A stretch of DNA of 64,000 nucleotides, taken from NCBI RefSeq assembly GCF_964355755.1, contig NC_092677.1, positions 6,699,001 to 6,763,000 of the forward strand, given 5' to 3'. This document shows, piece after piece, positions 63,801-64,000 of the stretch (positions are counted from its first letter, which is position 1; every line of letters begins with the position of its first letter). The position numbers and the translations under genes are program-made. This stretch comes from Antedon mediterranea (lineage: Eukaryota > Echinodermata > Crinoidea > Comatulida > Antedonidae). Below the pieces are notes generated by a model, which was given only the letters and a program-made list of their open reading frames with translations, searched no databases and had not been told where the DNA came from.

Positions 63801-63897
63801 CCCAACATACAGTTATGTGACAGACGTGTATGTAACCATGTTTGGATGTGATTTTATCAATTTCCTTATCACAACATTCTGCTCATATGCATTTGGG
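12748..63897 (+). CDS. PIEZO: Piezo mechanosensitive cation channel, 5' and central part
   Basis: Piezo proteins are very large trimeric plasma-membrane channels opened by membrane tension. This locus supplies a first exon (one of three), 43 further exon positions and, at one position, two alternative exons; the shared part is 5,648 nt. Products in the window total 1,906, 2,082 or 1,934 residues depending on the start, against about 2,500-2,750 for full vertebrate PIEZO1/2. Recognisable landmarks in order: RYNGLSFVYLL, IRLVAPDV, WSITYHSW, AKYWILLCGGMF, FEEFPGIWQN, VCKMIY-like LLCKMIYQL, YGFYKYGLE, ADFFQLLLVSLQWQVF, SYLDLCK, WNLVILYN, the beam (EKIREKQMRVKNED), the acidic GYYMFMDESDDDFSDLED block, ELICYFVIILNH, VPRPTKRFW and VTDVYVTMFGCDF. 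The window ends just after the residues preceding the anchor and pore module, so the ion-conducting part is missing only because of the edge. Every exon junction closes in phase. No second Piezo paralogue was seen. Confidence 0.98.
12818..14345. other. Piezo intron 1a, unique AT-rich stretch
   Basis: No gene recognised. AT-rich sequence with scattered tactgtac-type motifs; the open frames at 13429-13820 have no recognisable protein content. Confidence 0.5.
14346..15490. mobile_element. MITE family 1, copy 2, split by insertions
   Basis: Left remnant aagctcagtttactctat, right half resuming at tatcaaactttatctgac (15250) and ending ctagtttgatagtgtagaca near 15480. The 885-bp foldback element sits in the break, and about 130 nt of other sequence interrupts the second half. 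Confidence 0.75.
14365..15249. mobile_element. Foldback element rich in ATACCGTAT palindromes, 885 bp
   Basis: Termini GGCCCTGTTTCTGCTGCCA and TGGCAGCAGAAACGGGGCC are inverted repeats; TAT on both sides fits a 3-bp target duplication. At least a dozen copies of ATACCGTAT or its complement cluster near the ends, plus inner copies of gcagcagaaacgggg. Short ORFs inside show no known protein. Confidence 0.88.
15491..18120. other. Intron 1a / region upstream of exon 1b
   Basis: No coding sequence seen. Contains many tactgtactgtac-like tracts (for example near 16860 and 16975). The promoter and 5' UTR of exon 1b transcripts should lie in the last kilobase, but no core motif stands out. Confidence 0.4.
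18121..18718 (+). CDS. PIEZO: Piezo alternative first exon 1b (long cytosolic N-terminus)
   Basis: Encodes 199 residues plus one base (phase 1, donor GTT A|gtaagt). Residues 1-140 are Pro/Ser/Asn-rich and probably disordered, with basic patches such as RRPSSLRQSSRPRQ that look phosphorylatable. Residues 145-175 are amphipathic and basic (FKELWKETKTLIKKRW), and the end (FAMWLLFKILLPLFLLV) is a membrane helix equivalent to exon 1a. Joins exon 24187 in frame. The start context (tattATGt) is weak; no in-frame upstream Met is close. Confidence 0.85.
18719..19680. other. Piezo intron 1b, featureless part
   Basis: AT-rich, with no gene, repeat family or structured element that I recognise. Confidence 0.4.
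19690..20050. mobile_element. DNA-element remnant with AATAAACGCC motifs
   Basis: Begins accgtatttgaataaacaac and has recurring gaataaacgcc(cc) blocks; a reverse-orientation relative with gaggcgtttattcaaa is at 51338. Non-coding. Confidence 0.5.
20605..20858 (-). mobile_element. tRNA-derived SINE (Ser/Leu-like head)
   Basis: On the minus strand: A-box tggccgagcggttaaggc, B-box gggtttgaggcc, then a body with tccagtgtacac and ggggttaccccggtg. The same body occurs at 38610, 43760, 43965 and 54660. Confidence 0.75.
20859..23564. other. Piezo intron 1b / region upstream of exon 1c
   Basis: No gene seen. AT-rich with short ttaattaat palindromes (21290 and 21050 share a similar ttaataattaac block). 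Promoter of exon 1c transcripts presumably near 23.4-23.56 kb. Confidence 0.4.
23565..23718 (+). CDS. PIEZO: Piezo alternative first exon 1c (acidic N-terminus)
   Basis: Encodes 51 residues: an acidic start MEDELELLTGNVEGENEPDG, then IPWYRRHIEDVKYYLMWFLF and a hydrophobic helix. Donor CTT G|gtgaga leaves phase 1, forming Gly with exon 24187. The start is the first Met of the open frame. It is the exon nearest to the common body, 468 nt upstream. Confidence 0.85.
24187..24282 (+). CDS. PIEZO: Piezo exon 2, first shared exon
   Basis: Encodes TLFRYNGLSFVYLLLLMCVP, aligned with vertebrate RFSGLSLVYLL. Accepts all three first exons in phase 1; ends in phase 1. Confidence 0.95.
24634..24756 (+). 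CDS. PIEZO: Piezo exon 3
   Basis: A transmembrane segment (VAFSAAASIGQLIFQIVLLI) followed by GYGELDFLDG. Phases 1 to 1. Confidence 0.93.
24820..25255 (+). mobile_element. LINE 3' fragment
   Basis: The frame at 24831 reads LHNLPLFKSNLKKSLVAAYG then stop, a typical C-terminal end of a non-LTR retrotransposon ORF2 (LPxFKxxLKxxL). A 3' UTR follows, ending with actaataaaacaaacaaaac. Confidence 0.6.
25897..25939 (+). CDS. PIEZO: Piezo exon 4
   Basis: 43-nt exon encoding TEAEKVLRQIGFQ, equivalent to the vertebrate segment before RLDL. Phases 1 to 2. Confidence 0.9.
26138..26581 (+). CDS. PIEZO: Piezo exon 5
   Basis: Largest shared exon. Starts RLDVTALSSIRLVAPDVIVF, then a basic loop (YKRKKEKRS) and three more hydrophobic segments ending with WMVFSGFHLVLLYLCQF. 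Phases 2 to 2. Confidence 0.96.
26735..26906 (+). CDS. PIEZO: Piezo exon 6
   Basis: Encodes LIGLKAVIKTDCSG, then DDLLWPAFVNPGAVLLLYWY. Phase 2 to 0. The reading frame stays open into the intron for 55 codons. Confidence 0.94.
27109..27150 (+). CDS. PIEZO: Piezo exon 7, small phase-0 linker exon
   Basis: Encodes EWKDKLLKSSTQPK. Acceptor attggcag; donor gtttat is weak but of the same type as gtttgt used elsewhere in this gene. Confidence 0.7.
27151..27970. other. Piezo intron 7, left part
   Basis: AT-rich; nothing recognised apart from short homopolymer and ATT runs. Confidence 0.4.
27977..28092 (+). rRNA. 5S rRNA-like sequence (head of a SINE)
   Basis: Aligns along its whole length with metazoan 5S rRNA: acggctttaccacgttgaa, the box A region gaagttaagcaacgttgggc and the box C region cttggatgggagacc, ending gggtgctgtat. 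Several substitutions and fusion to downstream repeat sequence make it a retroposed derivative rather than a functional gene. Confidence 0.75.
27977..28325 (+). mobile_element. 5S-derived SINE (SINE3 type)
   Basis: A 5S-like head with internal Pol III promoter boxes is followed by a body of about 200 bp and an A-rich tail (gaataaaataaaaaatt). This is the organisation of SINE3-class elements. Located in Piezo intron 7, same strand as the gene. Confidence 0.72.
28345..28460 (-). repeat. Dispersed repeat R, copy 1
   Basis: Reverse complement matches 62990-63090: shared blocks gcgactctaca, tcggtcggtaaacatcaac and catgtatctgacc. No coding content recognised. Confidence 0.7.
28810..28848 (+). CDS. 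PIEZO: Piezo exon 8, small phase-0 linker exon
   Basis: Encodes QHGYDQLTGQDGL between acceptor ctacacag and donor gtgagt. Confidence 0.78.
29490..30210. repeat. Degenerate pyrimidine-rich repeat with embedded LINE-like 3' UTR
   Basis: The phrase tttcatccacttt recurs about five times among T-runs. The central part, 29695-29960, begins tttatttacccataaatata, reminiscent of LINE 3' UTRs in reverse orientation. Confidence 0.45.
30738..30865. mobile_element. MITE family 1, copy 3
   Basis: Ends ccaactagtttgacaaaaaa and ttagtcaaattttatagtgt, with inner blocks tatatggacacgatg and accatatttaggcacatc as in the other copies. Confidence 0.8.
31715..32365. repeat. 19-20-bp minisatellite (gagaaggtggcac)
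   Basis: About 30 tandem units of type gagagaaggtggcacattg in Piezo intron 8, with a larger block (gtgaagttgacacagtggga onward) duplicated, so a higher-order repeat is present. Open frames on the minus strand here are artefacts of the periodicity. Confidence 0.93.
32447..32512 (+). CDS. PIEZO: Piezo exon 9, basic phase-0 linker exon
   Basis: Encodes ELVEVQAKPKKHHHKKKSGE and HQ: a Lys/His-rich cytosolic patch. Confidence 0.82.
32885..33350. repeat. 128-bp tandem repeat, about 3.5 copies
   Basis: ggcataattgtgcagtactg occurs at 32957, 33085 and 33213, giving a 128-bp period. Units contain many gtacagtatggta sub-motifs. Located in Piezo intron 9. Confidence 0.93.
33444..33464 (+). CDS. PIEZO: Piezo exon 10, 21-nt microexon
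   Basis: Encodes STTSKKK. Acceptor tgtatag, donor gtttgt. Placement rests on splice signals and phase. Confidence 0.62.
33627..33656 (+). CDS. PIEZO: Piezo exon 11, 30-nt microexon
   Basis: Encodes IETSYNELRL. Acceptor cctaacag with a pyrimidine tract; donor gtatgt. Confidence 0.68.
33834..33963. mobile_element. MITE family 2, copy 1
   Basis: Ends ttggttcccactagg and ctagtgggaactaa, with an internal tgaccaatca/attagtcaac pair. Relatives at 40546, 44931, 45706 and 60231. Confidence 0.75.
34611..34838 (+). CDS. PIEZO: Piezo exon 12
   Basis: An acidic/Ser-rich linker leading to YITKQSYIAALILMM, the start of the next blade helix (vertebrate KQSYICALIAMM). Phase 0 to 0. Confidence 0.95.
35548..35814 (+). 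CDS. PIEZO: Piezo exon 13
   Basis: Starts AWSITYHSWMSFILLLWAC (strongly conserved); also SSPFLVFYTECLIIIQFVYG and an extracellular-type loop with NLTEEELPE. Phase 0 to 0. Confidence 0.97.
36333..36480 (+). CDS. PIEZO: Piezo exon 14
   Basis: Encodes ILYTCMFWLTLRQFCREAKL, then a cytosolic segment. Phases 0 to 1. Confidence 0.95.
36692..36903 (+). CDS. PIEZO: Piezo exon 15
   Basis: Encodes IAKYWILLCGGMFLIVSLQD and KIIYMALFLFIMTIFV, matching vertebrate KYWIYVCGGMF and KIIYMVLFLF. Phases 1 to 0. Confidence 0.97.
37478..37626 (+). CDS. PIEZO: Piezo exon 16
   Basis: Encodes WRLFRGIVYLFWWVVVIYSM and YTFQFEEFPGIWQNATKL, the conserved FPG(I/L)WQN motif. Phases 0 to 2. Confidence 0.97.
38007..38153 (+). 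CDS. PIEZO: Piezo exon 17
   Basis: Encodes TSELFLNLLIPTSFIVVV and HYFHSVFLKLSDI, matching vertebrate ELFxRIFIPTSF and HYFHxxFLxLxD. Phases 2 to 2. Confidence 0.96.
38172..38440 (-). mobile_element. tRNA-derived SINE with ATT tail, copy 3
   Basis: Shares attattaccccggtcatt, cacctgggtggagag and cagcaatgcgacaagcgt with the copies at 1672 and 4784; tail (aat)n at its left end. Confidence 0.75.
38610..38930 (+). mobile_element. tRNA-derived SINE (Ser/Leu-like head), plus-strand copy
   Basis: A-box gtcgagtggccaaacggata, B-box cacgttcaagcc, body with ctggaggtccagtgtacaca and gattaccccggtgt. Ends just before Piezo exon 18, so its 3' end lies next to the exon's acceptor. Confidence 0.75.
38940..39031 (+). 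CDS. PIEZO: Piezo exon 18, acidic linker
   Basis: Encodes DGNYSTPADDIEDNDEGIKD and more acidic residues, at the position of a long acidic loop in vertebrate PIEZO2. Phases 2 to 1. Confidence 0.88.
39445..39593 (+). CDS. PIEZO: Piezo exon 19
   Basis: Encodes LYLAQLFKTGLAYYHKI, then RVIEIHMMKVVFFTIIMVAC. Phases 1 to 0. Confidence 0.95.
39873..40035. mobile_element. MITE family 1, copy 4
   Basis: Best-preserved copy: ctctgtctacactatcaa at the left and aaactagtttgatagtgtag at the right, inner blocks gtgatgtgcccatatatgg and gacacatcacac. It ends about 60 nt before Piezo exon 20. Confidence 0.88.
40094..40276 (+). CDS. PIEZO: Piezo exon 20
   Basis: Encodes VTAVNCVFLFLMFFAIPV and LFCLIAIIWASIVLLCKMIY, then a loop ending NENCTIQ (glycosylation sequon NCT). 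Phase 0 to 0. Confidence 0.96.
40277..40412. repeat. Dispersed repeat T, copy 1
   Basis: Shares gactgcctcgtaaac, aatcatattattgcagtaaa and gcagtagaataattt with 56400-56515. In both places a MITE family 1 copy lies just upstream. Confidence 0.7.
40546..40930. mobile_element. MITE family 2-like element, diverged
   Basis: Ends aaattttggttcgcactg and cagtgtaggaccgaaattt; the interior is rich in cattgtcacgcat-type palindromic text. In Piezo intron 20. Confidence 0.55.
41008..41076 (+). CDS. PIEZO: Piezo exon 21
   Basis: Encodes SKSTADWLGFEILDKESFPE, equivalent to vertebrate DPTEWVGL. Phase 0 to 0. Confidence 0.92.
41457..41590. mobile_element. MITE family 1, copy 5
   Basis: Ends agctctatctacactatcaa and ccaactaatttgatagtgta with the family's central blocks. 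Immediately upstream of Piezo exon 22 (about 50 nt). Confidence 0.83.
41643..41843 (+). CDS. PIEZO: Piezo exon 22
   Basis: A helix (YVFIIVALILNSIVTL), the HQKQHYY motif and NMFKFMANYGFYKYGLE, matching vertebrate YFINYFFYKFGLE. Phase 0 to 0. Confidence 0.97.
42186..42387 (+). CDS. PIEZO: Piezo exon 23
   Basis: Two to three helices: MSYIMIVITVCIRLDIFAIV, DRKVVMVIWPIFLIVLAILL and LCLGLPPIFCI (vertebrate CIGIPPAPC). Phases 0 to 1. Confidence 0.96.
42555..42644 (+). CDS. PIEZO: Piezo exon 24
   Basis: Encodes YIWDGLNKQLVTWLYLPLYD, matching vertebrate IIKWLYFPDF. Phases 1 to 1. Confidence 0.95.
43367..43529 (+). CDS. PIEZO: Piezo exon 25
   Basis: Encodes ADFFQLLLVSLQWQVFLKES, then a cytosolic loop ending NPVPNFTFNK. 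Phases 1 to 2. Confidence 0.96.
43660..43950 (-). mobile_element. tRNA-derived SINE (Ser/Leu-like head), minus-strand copy
   Basis: The right end, read on the minus strand, gives gagtggccgagcagttaagc, a clear A-box. The body includes tttaaagtgcacac as at 20660. Confidence 0.7.
43965..44065 (+). mobile_element. SINE body fragment, plus strand
   Basis: taaatggaggtcctgtatat and gaagggtaggggttatcgcg match the body of the 38610 copy. Lies head-to-head with the minus copy at 43660, forming an inverted pair. Confidence 0.55.
44184..44205 (+). CDS. PIEZO: Piezo exon 26, 22-nt microexon
   Basis: Encodes SYLDLCK, the invariant SYLDM motif of vertebrates. Phases 2 to 0; it feeds either copy of exon 27. 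Confidence 0.94.
44465..44628 (+). CDS. PIEZO: Piezo exon 27A, alternative of a mutually exclusive pair
   Basis: 164 nt, phases 0 to 2, acceptor tacccaccag, donor gtaagt. The peptide starts SAVLGYNFWVCLAILYITAT and ends LLMKPMAEAVKL; FGRNLLMKP matches FGGDLLLKP of vertebrate PIEZO2. Two membrane helices of the blade unit just before the beam. Homologous to 27B over its full length. Confidence 0.9.
44931..45084. mobile_element. MITE family 2, copy 2 (between exons 27A and 27B)
   Basis: Ends aagcttggttcgcactaaga and tcctagtggaaactaagctt; inner ttgaccaatgacaagcg pairs with cttgtgattggtc. Confidence 0.82.
45706..45836. mobile_element. MITE family 2, copy 3 (between exons 27A and 27B)
   Basis: Ends ttaagctggttcccacttgg and caagaggaaccaagcttta; inner tttgaccaatcatgac pairs with catgtgattgggcaa. 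Confidence 0.8.
46290..46453 (+). CDS. PIEZO: Piezo exon 27B, alternative of a mutually exclusive pair
   Basis: 164 nt, phases 0 to 2, acceptor actttacag, donor gtaagt. The peptide starts TLVFQYMFYITIAMMFVTGT, continues SRISLFGMFYVLFAMFYF (vertebrate TGxTRISIFxxGYL) and ends RSRRFLLRA. Same length and phases as 27A with about 12 identical positions of 54 by eye and many conservative ones. Confidence 0.93.
46454..47600. other. Piezo intron 27
   Basis: AT-rich with no family recognised apart from a ctgcagtaact palindrome (47003-47032, gcagtaactttaagggagtt). No third copy of exon 27 found. Confidence 0.45.
47601..47779 (+). CDS. PIEZO: Piezo exon 28
   Basis: Acceptor ttttaaag. Encodes WNLVILYNLCVVIMKVGLQI, then TCAYINDVLVEGNCLCALIQ, matching vertebrate WDCLILYNVTVI and the Cys-rich helix after it. 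Phases 2 to 1. The first base completes Ala after 27B or Leu after 27A. Confidence 0.95.
47790..48265 (-). mobile_element. LINE 3' fragment with (TGAT)n tail
   Basis: The minus strand reads DITFQGPKIWNTLPEELKI, then FIPCFKSKLHEYL and a stop, the classic C-terminus of non-LTR retrotransposon ORF2 (WNxLPxxL...FKxKLxxYL). The 3' UTR ends in a tgattgattgatt microsatellite at 47790-47810. Confidence 0.78.
48575..48725 (+). CDS. PIEZO: Piezo exon 29
   Basis: Encodes LSWDIVCFCFLIIQKRIFTS, matching vertebrate IIWDSxCFxFLLLQRRxF. Phases 1 to 2. Confidence 0.97.
49286..49375 (+). CDS. PIEZO: Piezo exon 30, start of the beam
   Basis: Encodes GAELINEILATKVLNNKKVE, aligned with vertebrate SRGAELFQA and the start of the long beam helix. 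Phases 2 to 2. Confidence 0.94.
49455..49770. repeat. 18-bp minisatellite (gggttactattagaaggt)
   Basis: About 17 units of gggttactattagaaggt with t/c and g/t variants, in Piezo intron 30. Its period is a multiple of three, so both strands stay open and give spurious repetitive ORFs. Confidence 0.95.
49872..49948 (+). CDS. PIEZO: Piezo exon 31, beam helix
   Basis: Encodes TEKIREKQMRVKNEDEYKEP: charged helix equivalent to the beam in mammalian PIEZO structures. Phases 2 to 1. Confidence 0.92.
50030..51103. mobile_element. TTAA-flanked inverted-repeat element, 1.07 kb
   Basis: Ends TTAAAATGGACCTGAAATGG and, on the right, CCATTTCAGGTCCATTTTAA, extending inward to ttttcgattt / aaaatcgaaat. No transposase recognised; the ORF reading in from the left is the exon 31 frame continuing. 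In Piezo intron 31. Confidence 0.85.
51131..51167. repeat. Short perfect-ended palindrome
   Basis: ctagagggtgagctcgc and the complementary run ending ccctctag form a hairpin of about 15 bp with a small loop. Confidence 0.7.
51338..51640. mobile_element. DNA-element remnant, relative of 19690-20050
   Basis: Contains ttgggg and gaggcgtttattcaaatga, the complement of the ttgaataaac/aacgcc blocks at 19690, and a G11-12 run at about 51575. Confidence 0.45.
52470..53430 (+). pseudogene. Degenerate LINE reverse transcriptase, interrupted
   Basis: Fragments in shifting frames read WLTDDLVLSMLERDVLKKK, CKCAKILPVFKGGDRTD, TSNYRPISILPILSKIIKRV and VMIDLKKAF, the order of a non-LTR retrotransposon endonuclease-linker and reverse transcriptase. 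Stops and frameshifts are frequent. Between GDRTD and the NYRPI block, 53035-53140 is a foreign insert ending aaataaatgaaatgaaatg, itself like a LINE 3' end. In Piezo intron 31, same strand. Confidence 0.85.
53035..53142 (+). mobile_element. Short LINE/SINE 3' end nested in the LINE remnant
   Basis: Separates two adjacent RT motifs that should be contiguous and ends in gtgaaataaataaatgaaat plus a simple GAAAT repeat. Confidence 0.65.
53450..54115. repeat. Composite repeat: direct copies plus inverted arms
   Basis: The block acaatattgctctcgc..agcataaaacaaa occurs at about 53457, 53560 and 54047. Between the last two is an inverted repeat (arms about 53775-53890 and 53920-54033, containing gagtaattgatcatatg and catatgatcaattactc). 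In Piezo intron 31. Confidence 0.8.
53640..53735 (-). mobile_element. tRNA-like SINE head
   Basis: On the minus strand: gcaagctcagtggtctagag (A-box) and gtgggttcgagttccac (B-box/T-arm) with a CCAG/CTGG anticodon-like stem. It lies inside the composite repeat. A functional tRNA is unlikely because the acceptor stem does not pair. Confidence 0.62.
54191..54366 (+). CDS. PIEZO: Piezo exon 32, post-beam acidic block
   Basis: Contains GYYMFMDESDDDFSDLEDES, the counterpart of vertebrate SGDYFLFESDSEEEE. Ends in basic MKRRHSVSELERKQSPWQ. Phases 1 to 0. Confidence 0.95.
54470..54554 (+). CDS. PIEZO: Piezo exon 33
   Basis: Encodes LAFQAFMTSPKTALENDEAM, matching vertebrate AFQxxYQAWxTxPKTAL. Only 103 nt of intron separates it from exon 32. 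Phases 0 to 1. Confidence 0.93.
54660..54870 (-). mobile_element. tRNA-derived SINE, decayed minus-strand copy
   Basis: Shares gtacactagacctccagttt and gtaacccactact with the 20605 and 38610 copies in reverse orientation; ends ataaccacttggccag (decayed A-box). Confidence 0.55.
54969..55046 (+). CDS. PIEZO: Piezo exon 34, acidic linker
   Basis: Encodes LPIIDEEKKDDVDESQPSTS. Length 78 nt, phases 1 to 1, so it could be skipped without a frameshift. Confidence 0.85.
55140..55800. repeat. 86-bp degenerate satellite-like array
   Basis: tcttcctccataatg recurs at about 55179, 55263 (diverged), 55351, 55433, 55523 and 55610, spacing 82-90 bp, with better identity between alternate units (about 172-177 bp dimers). 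In Piezo intron 34. Confidence 0.85.
55927..56040 (+). CDS. PIEZO: Piezo exon 35, acidic linker
   Basis: Encodes GEGDETDVDLGTKSVDDALE and ends DDEEEE. 114 nt, phases 1 to 1. Confidence 0.88.
56131..56316. mobile_element. MITE family 1, copy 6, with internal triplication
   Basis: Ends ggctctgtctatactttcaa and agtttgatagtgcagacaga; the central gcttaaatatggtagtgata block is repeated three times. Confidence 0.85.
56400..56515. repeat. Dispersed repeat T, copy 2
   Basis: Matches 40277-40412 (gactgcctcgtaaac, atcatattattacagtaaa, gcagtagaataattt) and again follows a MITE family 1 copy. Confidence 0.7.
56584..56756 (+). CDS. PIEZO: Piezo exon 36
   Basis: Encodes LAWRIFLRLIDSVIGYLDKA and RYVAKELKRMSAEGKRRR, equivalent to the vertebrate FTWxxFLATVDSFTxWL region before the clasp. 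Phases 1 to 0. Confidence 0.93.
57083..57177 (+). CDS. PIEZO: Piezo exon 37, acidic linker
   Basis: Encodes KATILHSSETDGDDKGVDEG and GEDDEGAVKSVP. Phases 0 to 2. Confidence 0.85.
57893..58030 (+). mobile_element. SINE fragment, plus strand
   Basis: B-box-like caggttcaaggc and body gacttaaaactggatgtata with acttaaaagaacccagtgca, as in the 38610 family. Confidence 0.5.
58438..58735 (-). mobile_element. LINE 3' fragment with (AAAT)n tail
   Basis: The minus strand reads LPSEIRNLNISVSSFKTK, then a stop, and LNYLNIYF, a decayed ORF2 C-terminus. Its tail is the tttatttatttattta run at 58440-58463. Confidence 0.65.
58761..58814 (+). CDS. PIEZO: Piezo exon 38, small linker exon
   Basis: 54 nt, phases 2 to 2, encoding VTISDDVTTLEIDSATK. 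Skippable in frame. Confidence 0.78.
58990..59025 (+). CDS. PIEZO: Piezo exon 39, small linker exon
   Basis: 36 nt, phases 2 to 2, encoding NEPAPDTLLMY. Acceptor cccctcaag, donor gtaagt. Skippable in frame. Confidence 0.7.
59965..60100. mobile_element. MITE family 1, copy 7
   Basis: tctctgtcaaactttatggg at left, gtcaactagtttggtagtgt at right, with gtgatgtgcccatggacatg inside. Confidence 0.82.
60231..60367. mobile_element. MITE family 2, copy 4, source of the adjacent minisatellite
   Basis: Left end gcttggttcccactaaatac, right end ctctagtgggaacctcgctt; inner tgaccaatcacaagcg as in other copies. The right end is the first unit of the 84-bp array. Confidence 0.82.
60332..61335. repeat. 84-bp minisatellite, about 12 units
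   Basis: gcatctacgtcc occurs at 60332, 60416 and 60500 and every 84 bp to about 61256. Variants: ccttgtctc/ccttgcctc, tcatcgaaat/tcagctaaat, cctcgctt/ccttgctt. Because 84 is a multiple of three and the unit lacks stops in some frames, long ORFs arise on both strands (349 codons on the minus strand). In Piezo intron 39. Confidence 0.97.
61630..61894 (+). CDS. PIEZO: Piezo exon 40
   Basis: Encodes IAHSELICYFVIILNHLVSA and LVFLWAMLTVPRPTKRFW, nearly identical in type to vertebrate PIEZO. Phases 2 to 0. Confidence 0.97.
62212..62391 (+). CDS. PIEZO: Piezo exon 41
   Basis: Encodes IVVILKYIFQFQFYPWYENA, WPRLLGIEKEDDYAVFDLVV and FLHRSILR. Phase 0 to 0. Confidence 0.97.
62560..62720 (-). mobile_element. 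LINE ORF2 C-terminal fragment
   Basis: The minus strand reads RAIGDKAFSKLGSVLWNKLP then MSIVSKQLI, the conserved AFSxxGxxLWNxLP motif of non-LTR retrotransposons. In Piezo intron 41. Confidence 0.72.
62832..62958 (+). CDS. PIEZO: Piezo exon 42
   Basis: Starts RHGLWQ (vertebrate CHGLWD), then a charged linker VEVEKEENQKEVDEEN. Phases 0 to 1. Confidence 0.93.
62990..63095 (+). repeat. Dispersed repeat R, copy 2
   Basis: gtgcaacgcgactctacatc, ggtcggtaaacactaact and cagccatgtatatggcct match the complement of 28345-28460. Confidence 0.7.
63218..63284 (+). CDS. PIEZO: Piezo exon 43, acidic linker
   Basis: Encodes KPEGDDTGSVSSEGSEEEEK. Phases 1 to 2. Confidence 0.87.
63759..63897 (+). CDS. PIEZO: Piezo exon 44, last exon in the window
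   Basis: Encodes WLDPFKHFYQRLIDPTYSYV, then TDVYVTMFGCDFINFLI and SYAFG, matching vertebrate VTDVYVLMFLADTVDFI and FWAFG. Phases 2 to 0; the gene continues to the right of the window. Confidence 0.97.
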
Positions 63898-64000
63898 GTA
63901 AGTTGGATCTATATTGAGCGTTCAAAACAATTTGTGTTTCCCAAGCACCGATACAAGTTGGGAGATGGAATTTTTATTTATTTTATCAACATTTCTTTTA

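Overview
This is a window of an animal nuclear genome, AT-rich, with small coding exons separated by GT-AG introns and dense dispersed repeats. Protein similarity, the repeat style (tRNA-derived SINEs with ATT tails, many short palindromic elements) and recurrent motifs such as aggcctag and tactgtacagta suggest a marine invertebrate, most likely a deuterostome such as an echinoderm. That assignment is an inference; the sequence does not prove it.

Three protein-coding genes are present. (1) At 2-5889, + strand, is the 3' end of an adhesion G-protein-coupled receptor: end of the GAIN domain, GPS, seven transmembrane helices and a short tail. (2) At 7161-9891, - strand, is a complete five-exon TRAPPC4 (synbindin) gene that translates to 219 residues. 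It is convergent with the receptor gene. (3) From 12748 to the right edge, + strand, is a large Piezo mechanosensitive channel gene. Within the window a transcript would have 44 coding exons, encoding about 1,900-2,080 residues: the N-terminal blade, the beam and the long intracellular linkers. The last part (anchor, outer and inner pore helices, cap, C-terminus) lies beyond the window. All exon junctions were checked for reading phase and the frame closes throughout.

Two features of the Piezo gene stand out. It has three alternative first coding exons (12748, 18121, 23565), all ending in phase 1 and all able to join the same second exon, giving N-termini of 23, 199 or 51 residues. It also has a pair of diverged homologous exons (44465-44628 and 46290-46453), both exactly 164 nt with identical start and end phases. 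Using both or neither would break the frame, so they are predicted to be mutually exclusive. Five consecutive small phase-0 exons (27109-33656) form a potential cassette-splicing linker.

Introns and intergenic DNA carry at least seven copies of one palindromic MITE-like family, a second palindromic family of about five copies, TTAA-flanked inverted-repeat elements, an 885-bp foldback element nested inside a MITE copy, several tRNA-derived SINEs, a 5S-rRNA-derived SINE, degraded LINE fragments and seven tandem arrays. One array (84-bp units, 60332-61335) appears to have grown from the terminal repeat of a MITE. Nothing prokaryotic or viral was recognised.
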